From Pseudomonadota bacterium (GTDB taxonomy: Bacteria > Pseudomonadota > Gammaproteobacteria > Burkholderiales > SG8-39): a DNA stretch of 10,896 nucleotides. The notes beneath the pieces are model-generated. The model did not search any database and was not told where the DNA came from. It worked only from the letters and a program-made list of their open reading frames with translations. Made by a program: the position numbers and the translations under genes. The stretch is taken from NCBI GenBank assembly GCA_021848555.1, contig JAJZUN010000051.1:1-10896 (forward strand), written 5' to 3'. This document shows positions 1 through 5,416 of the stretch, in pieces; the first letter of the stretch is position 1, and every line of letters starts with the position of its first letter.

Positions 1-519
1 GAGGTGGCCCGCGAACTGAACAGCGTCAACCCGACGACCGAGCGCCCCTACGACTACGTCTTCCTTGGGCGCCTGCCCTCGGTCAAGTTGTCGAATGTGT
101 TTGTCGATCTGCGCAGCCGCAAGATCGAGGGCAAAGACCACGGCGATCATTTGTTCTTCAGGTACCGCGCGCAGCCTGCGACTCCCGCGAAGGCGACCTT
201 GCTCGGGGCAGAGATTGCCCGCTTCGAGGAGTATCTCAGGATGCTGAAGATCCCCTACGAGGCCACGATAGAAGCGAAGAACGATTTCGGACAGGCGACG
301 CGCACGGCGTTCACGGTTTGCGCCCCGCTTCCCTGCGAACTCAATATCCGCGCCGATTACGACAAGTCGTCGGTTGAGATCGAACTGGTCAACGTCCGGC
401 GCCCCGGGCGCCTGCGGCGCCGGATCGAGGCGAAGGCGCTAGACGGCCTGGTGGACGATCTGGCGCGCTACATCCTTGGCGTCGACGACGATTTCGAAAA
501 AATACTGGACCGCCGCTGA
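1..519 (+). CDS. Unrecognised protein, 5' end probably outside the window
   Basis: The frame is open from the first base to the TGA at 517-519. The first possible start inside the window is a GTG at position 4, with no room for a ribosome binding site, so the true start probably lies upstream and this is a C-terminal part of at least 171 residues. I do not recognise the family. The protein is soluble-looking, with no signal peptide or membrane segment. It is a mix of charged and beta-prone stretches, for example FTVCAPLPCELNIRADYD around residues 103-120, then an arginine-rich patch (RRPGRLRRR) near 133-141 and an acidic helical tail (DDLARYILGVDDDFEKIL). The downstream gene is convergent, so they are not co-transcribed. 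The reading frame is convincing from codon use; the function is unknown. Confidence 0.7.
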   Translation, partial: EVARELNSVNPTTERPYDYVFLGRLPSVKLSNVFVDLRSRKIEGKDHGDHLFFRYRAQPATPAKATLLGAEIARFEEYLRMLKIPYEATIEAKNDFGQATRTAFTVCAPLPCELNIRADYDKSSVEIELVNVRRPGRLRRRIEAKALDGLVDDLARYILGVDDDFEKILDRR

Positions 520-585
520 AGCCAGCCTTCGGCATGCTGACGCGGCCTGAGTCCGGGAACATCCACAGGGGCACCGGTTGCGTGC

Positions 586-1290
586 TCAAACGGCACCGAG
601 TTCGAACCCGGCTTGGCGGCGCAGGTCGCGCGAGGCCTCGCCCGCGAGCAGCCGGATGAAACGCCGCGCCGCTTCGGGGCTGGCCGCAGCGGCGCATACA
701 CCGGCGGAATAGACCGTCGCCAGCTCGAATTCGCGCGGCAGCAGACCGGCCAGCACCACGCCCGGCGTATTCTTGATTTCCGTGACCTGGGTGCATCCGA
801 CCAGGCGCGCGCCTTGGGCCAGCGCCAGTTCGCGCATGGCCGTGGCGCCGTTCGGATAGGTCTTGAGGCGCGCCTGGACTTCGCCGCGTATGCCGAGTCG
901 GTCCAGCACGCCTGCAAAGTGTATGCCTGCGGTGGCCTTGTGCGGATCGGGAAAGTAGATGCCTTCGGCGGCGAGCAGGGCGCGGCGCAGGGTGCCTGCG
1001 CTGGCGATATCCGGCAGGGGGTCGGCTGCGCGCACGGCAATGCCGGTGCGCACGCGGCCGAGGTCGGCGCAACTGTCGGGCAGCAGCTGGCCGCCGGCCG
1101 CGAGTTCGGCGATCAGCGCCTGGGTCAGGATGACGAGGTCGGCGGGCGCGCCGGATAGCAGCTTGGCCTTCATCGCGCCGACCGCGCTGAAAGTGCAATC
1201 GAGTTCGTATCCGCTGGCGGCGCGGAAAGCGCCGGCCAGCCCGTTCACCACGCTTTGCGCGGCGCCGCCGCTCAGGATGTGCAAATGCAT
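586..1290 (-). CDS. ModA-like type 2 periplasmic-binding-fold protein without signal peptide
   Basis: 234 residues, resembling the molybdate-binding ModA / type 2 periplasmic-binding superfamily. Visible signs are an N-terminal beta strand followed by a small-residue ligand loop (LHILSGGAAQSV, residues 3-14), then FSAVGAMKAKLLSGAPADLVILT (34-56), the usual ModA pattern of a GS/GA-x-K loop followed by PADV. Later come YFPDPHKATAGIHF (112-125) and an end in RFIRLLAGEASRDLRRQAGFE, typical of the last helix of ModA-like proteins. ModA itself is exported and binds molybdate or tungstate for an ABC importer. Here the protein starts directly with the first strand, so it looks cytoplasmic or mis-started, but I see no upstream in-frame extension encoding a leader. 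It begins 37 bp after the Bug gene and probably shares its transcript; a GGGA motif lies about 7 nt before the ATG. No modB or modC is nearby. The ligand is uncertain. Confidence 0.82.
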   Translation of the reverse strand: MHLHILSGGAAQSVVNGLAGAFRAASGYELDCTFSAVGAMKAKLLSGAPADLVILTQALIAELAAGGQLLPDSCADLGRVRTGIAVRAADPLPDIASAGTLRRALLAAEGIYFPDPHKATAGIHFAGVLDRLGIRGEVQARLKTYPNGATAMRELALAQGARLVGCTQVTEIKNTPGVVLAGLLPREFELATVYSAGVCAAAASPEAARRFIRLLAGEASRDLRRQAGFELGAV

Positions 1291-1327
1291 CGAATATTCC
1301 CGGTAAATGGAAACTTGCCGCAGCGGC

Positions 1328-2296
1328 TCAATCCACCTTGGCGCCGGACAGTTTCACCACCCCGGCCCATTTGGCGATGTCCTCGCGCAGGTATTGCGCG
1401 AACTCGTCCGTGCTCATGTTCATCGGTGCGGCGCCCTGCTTGGCCCAGGCTTCCTTCACTTCGGCGCTGTTCACGATCTTCCTGATTTCCGCGTTCAGGC
1501 GCTCGAGGATCGGCTTCGGCGTTGCCGCCGGCGCCATGATCCCCAGCCAGATCGCCGCTTCGTAGCCGGGCACCCCGGCTTCGGACACCGTGGGCGCGTC
1601 CGGCAGCACCGGCGAGCGCGATTTGCCCGTGGTGCCCAGGGCTTTCAGTTTTCCGGCGCGCACGTTGGGCGCCATGGTGGTGATCGCGTCGAACATCATT
1701 TGCACCTGACCGCCGAGGACGTCGGTGCGCGCCCCCGAGCTGCCCTTGTAGGGAACGTGCACGATGTCCAGGCCGGCCATCGCTTTGAACAGTTCGCCCG
1801 CCATGTGATAAGGCGTGCCGGGCCCCGATGAAGCGTAGTTGAGGGCGTGCGGCTTGGCTTTGGCGAGCGCGATGAGTTCCTTGAGCGAGTTGGCCGGGAC
1901 CGAAGGATGCACGACCAGCACCAGATCTGAATAGTTCACCGGCGCGATCGGCGCGAAATCACGCAGCAGCTGGAAGGGTTTGTTCGAAATCAGGGATTCG
2001 TTGACGGTGTGGGTATTGGACATCATCAGCAGCGTGTAGCCGTCCGGATCGGACTTTGCGACCGCGTCGGTGCCGATCACCGAACCGCCGCCGGGGCGGT
2101 CCTCGATCACGAACGGCTGTCCCAGCGCCGCCTGGAGGCGTTGCCCGACGAAGCGCGCGTAGATATCGGCCGGGCCGCCGGCTGCGAACGGGAAGATGAT
2201 GCGCACCGGCCGGCTGGGGTAGCCTTGCGCGCCTGCGGGCAGGGCCGCCCATGCAGACAGGATGAATGCGAGTAGACCTCTTGCCAAATGCGCCAT
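1328..2296 (-). CDS. Bug/TctC-family tripartite tricarboxylate transporter substrate-binding protein
   Basis: 322 residues, the normal size for Bug (TctC-like) binding proteins. These capture small carboxylates or related molecules in the periplasm, classically for TctAB permeases. Residues 1-23 form a signal peptide (basic start, hydrophobic core LLAFILSAWAALP, AGA before the cut), so the mature protein begins near QGYPSRPVR. Family motifs follow in order: IIFPFAAGGPADIYAR (33-48), the ligand-binding loop region; FVIEDRPGGGSVIGTDAVAK (62-81); NYASSGPGTPYHMAGELF (153-170); and VPYKGSSGARTDVLGGQVQM (181-200). The start is supported by a strong GGAGGAGG site at 2302-2309, 5 nt before the ATG. 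It is the first gene of a two-gene unit with the ModA-like gene. No TctA/TctB is present, which is common because most Bug genes are orphans. The substrate cannot be read from sequence. Confidence 0.95.
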   Translation of the reverse strand: MAHLARGLLAFILSAWAALPAGAQGYPSRPVRIIFPFAAGGPADIYARFVGQRLQAALGQPFVIEDRPGGGSVIGTDAVAKSDPDGYTLLMMSNTHTVNESLISNKPFQLLRDFAPIAPVNYSDLVLVVHPSVPANSLKELIALAKAKPHALNYASSGPGTPYHMAGELFKAMAGLDIVHVPYKGSSGARTDVLGGQVQMMFDAITTMAPNVRAGKLKALGTTGKSRSPVLPDAPTVSEAGVPGYEAAIWLGIMAPAATPKPILERLNAEIRKIVNSAEVKEAWAKQGAAPMNMSTDEFAQYLREDIAKWAGVVKLSGAKVD

Positions 2297-2359
2297 GGTT
2301 GCCTCCTCCGGTGACGAGCGTTCGCTCTATTTTCGGGGAGCGCCTCGGGGCGCATCGGC

Positions 2360-2388
2360 TTTGTAGCACACGCCAATCTCAGGTGCAA
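2360..2388 (-). promoter_or_regulatory. Candidate sigma-70 promoter for the Bug gene
   Basis: On the - strand TTGCAC (2383-2388) is followed after 17 nt by TACAAA (2360-2365). The -10 is preceded by TGC, giving an extended -10. The -35 matches only three of six consensus bases, so this is a tentative call. Position relative to the gene start at 2296 would give a leader of about 55 nt containing the strong ribosome binding site. Confidence 0.33.
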
Positions 2389-2389
2389 T

Positions 2390-2418
2390 AAGACAGACCT
2401 CGGACCGGGTGCTATTAT
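2390..2418 (+). promoter_or_regulatory. Candidate sigma-70 promoter for the 195-residue hypothetical gene
   Basis: AAGACA (2390-2395), then 17 nt, then TATTAT (2413-2418), which is close to the TATAAT consensus and stands out in otherwise GC-rich DNA. It points at the gene beginning at 2494. Its -35 box lies one base from the -35 of the candidate divergent promoter for the Bug gene, so one bound regulator could affect both. Sequence match only. Confidence 0.4.
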
Positions 2419-2493
2419 TTCTCGCGCCAGCGTTTTTCCAGGCGGCGCATTCCCGGCGCAGCCAGCCATTATCCGCAAATCAGGAGCCAGTCC

Positions 2494-3081
2494 ATGAGCA
2501 CCCAGCAGATGGTTGACCCGCACGATGTCGTAATGACCGGTGAGAACTCGTTCATCCGCCTCTCCAACGACGGCGGCAAGACCGTCGCCGACCGCGTCAG
2601 CCACTGGCGCGTGCTGTGGTCGCCCGCCGGGCAGGGGCACGCGCTGTTCATCGAAAGCCCGCTGACCGGCAAGGGGCCGCGGGTGTATACGGACAATGCG
2701 GCGGTGGCGCGCTTCCTGCAGCGCACCATCGAAGTCCTGCTGTACAAGGACTTCGCCTCCGAGGCGCTGCCTCTGGTCGACGCCGAATTCGAGCGCACCG
2801 GAAATTCGCTTAGCACCGTCGAGGAGCGCATTATCTCCGACGAAGACGAGATCATCCTGAGCTACTGGGATCTGATGGCGCCATTCGTGCTTACCATGCC
2901 GCCGGGCGCGATGGATCGCCCGATCGGCGTCTACAGCACCTTCCTGCCGGCGCGCAGCGCGCAGCTTTCAGTCAACAGCAATGTCGCCACGGCCAAGGTG
3001 TTCCCGCAGGACCGCTTCGGCAAGCCCGGATCGAGCTGCTGCCTGGCGTGGTCGGAGACCTGGACCCGGCCCAGGGGATGA
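2494..3081 (+). CDS. Conserved-looking hypothetical protein, 195 residues
   Basis: I do not recognise this protein. It starts at an ATG with AGGAG at 2482-2486, 7 nt upstream. There is no signal peptide or membrane segment. The composition is that of a folded cytoplasmic protein: an early beta-rich half (FIRLSNDGGKTVADRVSHWRVLW region), a central helical stretch (AAVARFLQRTIEVLL, about 68-82), an acidic segment (VEERIISDEDEIILSYWD, about 109-126) and a C-terminal half with two adjacent cysteines (SSCC, about 180-183). It is transcribed divergently from the Bug gene and ends 7 bp before the end of the convergent membrane-protein gene. The divergent position next to a solute-binding protein could mean a role in metabolism of the same ligand, but that is only inference from context. 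Confidence 0.8.
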   Translation: MSTQQMVDPHDVVMTGENSFIRLSNDGGKTVADRVSHWRVLWSPAGQGHALFIESPLTGKGPRVYTDNAAVARFLQRTIEVLLYKDFASEALPLVDAEFERTGNSLSTVEERIISDEDEIILSYWDLMAPFVLTMPPGAMDRPIGVYSTFLPARSAQLSVNSNVATAKVFPQDRFGKPGSSCCLAWSETWTRPRG

Positions 3082-3088
3082 GCCCGCT

Positions 3089-3844
3089 TTAGCGCCGGTG
3101 CAGGCGCGATTTGAGCGCCCACTGAACCGCGATCGTGGTCGAGATTGCGGCCAGGAACGAGATCGTCACGCCTTGCCGCGGCAGCAACAGGGCCAATGCA
3201 AGGCAGAAGCTCGCGAGCGAGTACAGTCCCCAGATCATCGCCCGCAGCAGTGTCGCGGTGAACGCCGGACCGGATGCGCGATGCGAGAACACCGACAGCA
3301 CGATGGTGATCACCGGAAACACCGCGAACATTCCGCTCCACGCAGGCCCGATCGCCGCAGCAAGCGTGGTTACTGCGAGCGTCACGGCGGCGCCGGCCAG
3401 CATGCGCAGCGGCAACTCCCATTTGGGCAGGGGGGCGGTCAGTATCGGCGCCGCTATGCGCGGAAACAGTTTCGGTGCGGCGAGGAGGGCGAGCAGCGCG
3501 ATGCCCAGCGAGACGAAATTGTTGGGCGCAAGCCGCGTCAGCAGCAGCGCGGCGCAAATCCAGTTCGCCAGGCCGTAGAGCAGGGAAAGCCCGGGCGGCC
3601 GGCGCGCGCAAACGCGCGCGTAGGTGAGGATGAACACGACGGCACCGGCCACGGCGGACAAGGACACGGTGGCTGCCGCGGCCGCAAAGCGGGGGCCATG
3701 TTCGAGCGTCAACAGGAACAGGATAGGGCCGGTCAGCACCGGCAGACCCGCCAGCCAGCCGGCGACCGCCGGACCCCAGCGCCTGCCGGCAAGGGAAATC
3801 AGGAGCAGAAATGCCGGAACCAGTAGCAGCTTGAGCGCGAGCAC
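3089..3844 (-). CDS. Multi-pass integral membrane protein with internal duplication
   Basis: 251 residues, almost entirely hydrophobic, with about eight or nine membrane helices (roughly residues 3-20, 26-46, 54-76, 88-104, 109-125, 145-164, 168-187, 198-221 and 227-242). The two halves resemble each other: GPAVAGWLAGLPVLTGP at 24-40 lines up with GPAWSGMFAVFPVITIV at 166-182, each followed by a charged turn containing GP and another helix. This suggests a duplicated fold of the kind seen in small-molecule transporters. I cannot name the family. The proposed start is a GTG 27 bp after the stop of the upstream phosphodiesterase gene, with only a weak AAGAAGAAG site 10 nt before it, so translation may depend on coupling to that gene. 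The protein ends in a basic tail (LKSRLHRR). A transporter or exporter working with the phosphodiesterase is possible but unproven. Confidence 0.78.
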   Translation of the reverse strand: MLALKLLLVPAFLLLISLAGRRWGPAVAGWLAGLPVLTGPILFLLTLEHGPRFAAAAATVSLSAVAGAVVFILTYARVCARRPPGLSLLYGLANWICAALLLTRLAPNNFVSLGIALLALLAAPKLFPRIAAPILTAPLPKWELPLRMLAGAAVTLAVTTLAAAIGPAWSGMFAVFPVITIVLSVFSHRASGPAFTATLLRAMIWGLYSLASFCLALALLLPRQGVTISFLAAISTTIAVQWALKSRLHRR

Positions 3845-3871
3845 GGGCGACGGTCTTCTTCTTGGCTGCGG

Positions 3872-5044
3872 TCAGACTTCGGCCAGGATCAGCGGCACGT
3901 GCATTTCCGCCGCGCTCACGCCGCCGTGCACGCCGACGGTCAGATGCTGCGGCTCGCCCGGAATCCAGTCCTTGATGGTGTAATTGTCCTTCATCAGCAG
4001 CGTGTAATGGCCGACGCGCTCGGCCAGGCGCGGATGCGCCGGGCCCAGGCCGAACCAGCCCCGGGCGATCAGATCGCTGCTGCGATACAGCCTGGCGCAA
4101 TCGGACAGTCTGGTTTGGACATAGTGCTCGAACGCGTCCTGCTGTCCCGGCTCGACATAGCAATAGGCAACGCGGCGTTCTCCGCACAGGGGCAGCATCA
4201 GGGTCTCGGCCAGTTGCGGATGGTCGGCGAGCTCGATACAAGCCGCCTTGGGAGAATCGATGAAACCGTGGTCGGCGACGGCGATGACCAGCGTGTCGCT
4301 GCCCGCGATTTCGTCCAGGAACCGGGCGAAGGCGGCATCGATCCGGCGGAAGGTGTTCTGCAGCTCCGGGCTGGCACAGCCGAAAGTGTGCGCGGCCGCG
4401 TCGAAATCGTAGGTATAGGCGTGGATGAAAGTGCGCTGTTTGCTGCTGCGCACGATTTCGCCTAGCGCCGCAAACATTTCCGGCAATTCCTTATAGGGCC
4501 GGCGCAGGGCCGCGCCGCAATGCGCCATGTTGTAATCCGAATCGATGATCATGTCCGGAGAAACGACATGGCTGTTCGCCGCGAGGCGATCGAACATGGG
4601 TGGCGCGGTGTACACGCTGCGCGGCGCGACGCCCGCTTTGGAGAAGGGCTCGCCGCCATGGCGCGCACGAAAACGCAAGGTCGCGGTGACGCAGCCCAGT
4701 TCGCGCAGCCAGATATGCCAACCGGTAAGCGCGTGCTGCTGCGGACCGACTCCGGTGAGAAACGTGCTCACCGCGGTGGCCGTGGTCGGCGGAAACACCG
4801 AGGTCAGGCGCGTCTTCAGGTGGCGCGCGAGCGCGCCGCCCGCCCCGGCGCCGGCGAGGTAGTCGTAGCCCAGGCCGTCGATTACCAGCAGTACGATATT
4901 GCGCGCGCCGCGCAGCGCCTCACCCGGCAGGGCGGTCGATTCCGGATACGCGGCAGCCGCCGCGCAGGGTGTCGCATCCAGGCCGCGCTCGATCGAGCGC
5001 ATCAGGTTGACGATGCCGCCGCCGTGGTAATCCGGAAGTTCCAT
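3872..5044 (-). CDS. Alkaline-phosphatase-superfamily phosphodiesterase (nucleotide pyrophosphatase type)
   Basis: 390 residues, with all the metal ligands expected of the NPP/type I phosphodiesterase branch of the alkaline phosphatase fold. These enzymes use two divalent metals, usually zinc, and a threonine or serine nucleophile to cleave phosphodiesters or phosphomonoesters. Visible residues are D56 in LLVIDGLGYD, the candidate nucleophile T88 in FPPTTATA, D215 and H219 in YDFDAAAHTFG, D258-H259 in VADHGF, and H373 in GVHGG. Unlike many relatives there is no obvious signal peptide; the N-terminus MELPDYHGGGIVNLMRSIE is hydrophilic, so it is probably cytoplasmic. The ATG at 5042-5044 has no clear Shine-Dalgarno site. 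A perfect palindrome lies 18 bp upstream, a possible operator. The membrane-protein gene follows 27 bp downstream, probably in the same operon. The substrate (nucleotide, phosphonate, lipid head group or other) cannot be decided. Confidence 0.92.
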   Translation of the reverse strand: MELPDYHGGGIVNLMRSIERGLDATPCAAAAAYPESTALPGEALRGARNIVLLVIDGLGYDYLAGAGAGGALARHLKTRLTSVFPPTTATAVSTFLTGVGPQQHALTGWHIWLRELGCVTATLRFRARHGGEPFSKAGVAPRSVYTAPPMFDRLAANSHVVSPDMIIDSDYNMAHCGAALRRPYKELPEMFAALGEIVRSSKQRTFIHAYTYDFDAAAHTFGCASPELQNTFRRIDAAFARFLDEIAGSDTLVIAVADHGFIDSPKAACIELADHPQLAETLMLPLCGERRVAYCYVEPGQQDAFEHYVQTRLSDCARLYRSSDLIARGWFGLGPAHPRLAERVGHYTLLMKDNYTIKDWIPGEPQHLTVGVHGGVSAAEMHVPLILAEV

Positions 5045-5062
5045 GGGGCGATGCTATAAGAA

Positions 5063-5090
5063 CCCGTAACAGAAGTCATTCTGTTACGGG
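5063..5090. repeat. Perfect 12-bp inverted repeat upstream of the phosphodiesterase gene
   Basis: CCCGTAACAGAA (5063-5074) and TTCTGTTACGGG (5079-5090) are perfect reverse complements separated by GTCA. The element lies 18 bp before the start codon at 5044, on the promoter side of that gene. It could be a dimeric regulator's operator, a hairpin in the leader, or an extragenic palindrome. There is no T-run after it in either direction that would make it a good intrinsic terminator. Confidence 0.85.
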
Positions 5091-5105
5091 GCGATTTGGA
5101 ATCCG

Positions 5106-5283
5106 TTGCAAAATGAGAAAGACGGACTTTTCGTTGATGTAGGGTCGACCAAGACCTTGCGCGCTACGCGCGCCAACCGTGAAGTCTGTACGGATAGAAA
5201 ACATCCGTACAGACTTCACGGTTATGGGTAGAAACAGGGAAAGCCTTGGGTTTTATCCAAGGTCTGGCTAGCTCATTCTGCAA
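5106..5283. mobile_element. MITE-like nested inverted-repeat element (candidate)
   Basis: The ends are 12-bp inverted repeats with one mismatch: TTGCAAAATGAG at 5106-5117 and CTCATTCTGCAA at 5272-5283. Both ends are flanked by CCG (5103-5105 and 5284-5286), compatible with a 3-bp target duplication. Inside are a second pairing (5152-5159 with 5258-5265), a small GCGCG/CGCGC hairpin (5159-5171) and a perfect 21-bp stem in the centre (5175-5223). The segment has no credible coding frame and is visibly less GC-rich than the genes around it. This is what a short non-autonomous transposable element or a structured RNA would look like. No transposase is in the window, and a 3-bp duplication can occur by chance, so the mobile interpretation is inference. 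Confidence 0.5.
5175..5223. repeat. Perfect 21-bp inverted repeat with 7-nt loop
   Basis: The arm at 5175-5195 (begins AACCGTGAAGTC) is the exact reverse complement of the arm at 5203-5223 (ends GACTTCACGGTT). The loop is AGAAAAC (5196-5202). It would form a very stable hairpin in RNA or a cruciform in DNA. The right arm is not followed by a U-run (it runs into ATGGGTAGAAAC), so a simple terminator is unlikely. It occupies the centre of the larger inverted-repeat element. Confidence 0.95.
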
Positions 5284-5288
5284 CCGTT

Positions 5289-5328
5289 ACTTAGGGAAGC
5301 ACCAGGGGAGGTAGCCCCTTGGTTGCTT
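5289..5328 (+). repeat. ACTTAGG / GGGGAGGTAGCCCC motif, left copy, within a hairpin
   Basis: ACTTAGG (5289-5295) is followed after 9 nt by GGGGAGGTAGCCCC (5305-5318). The latter lies in an imperfect hairpin whose arms are AAGCACCAGGGG (5297-5308) and CCCCTTGGTTGCTT (5315-5328), with loop AGGTAG. The same two-part motif recurs in reverse orientation on the other side of cnoX (6316-6346). It could be an extragenic repeat family or a conserved regulatory element; the function is not known to me. Confidence 0.7.
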
Positions 5329-5360
5329 ATTCGAAGAAAGGACGCACTAGGGCCAGCGCG

Positions 5361-5389
5361 CTTGCAAACGGCCGCCCCCGGCCCCATAT
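5361..5389 (+). promoter_or_regulatory. Candidate sigma-32 (RpoH) heat-shock promoter of cnoX
   Basis: CTTGCAA (5361-5367), 14 nt, then CCCCATAT (5382-5389). The classical RpoH consensus is CTTGAAA, about 13-15 nt, then CCCCATNT, so the -10 box matches fully and the -35 at six of seven bases. Transcription would begin near 5396 and give a short leader with GGGAG before the start of cnoX. A heat-shock promoter fits a chaperone gene. The match is by eye, and the region is C-rich, which raises the chance of coincidental matches. Confidence 0.62.
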
Positions 5390-5416
5390 CACCCCCATCT
5401 ATGTGTGGGAGCGATG

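Noticed and set aside
2931..4241. 436-residue frame on the - strand overlapping three genes
   Set aside because: It runs across the phosphodiesterase and membrane-protein genes in another frame, with arginine- and alanine-rich low-complexity product, typical of a shadow frame.
5175..5223. Group II intron domain V or an intrinsic terminator
   Set aside because: The stem is perfectly paired without the bulge and catalytic triad of domain V, no intron ends or maturase are present, and no T-run follows the hairpin.
5106..5283. Retron-type non-coding RNA, because of flanking complementary ends around a long hairpin
   Set aside because: No reverse transcriptase gene lies in the window, the neighbouring genes are ordinary chromosomal ones, and terminal repeats with a short flanking duplication fit a MITE at least as well.
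5289..5328. Cyclic-di-GMP or other known riboswitch, suggested by AGGTAG-like sequence
   Set aside because: The conserved parts of the c-di-GMP aptamer, including the CGCAAAGC-type segment, are missing, and the region is followed by a separate promoter-like sequence before cnoX.
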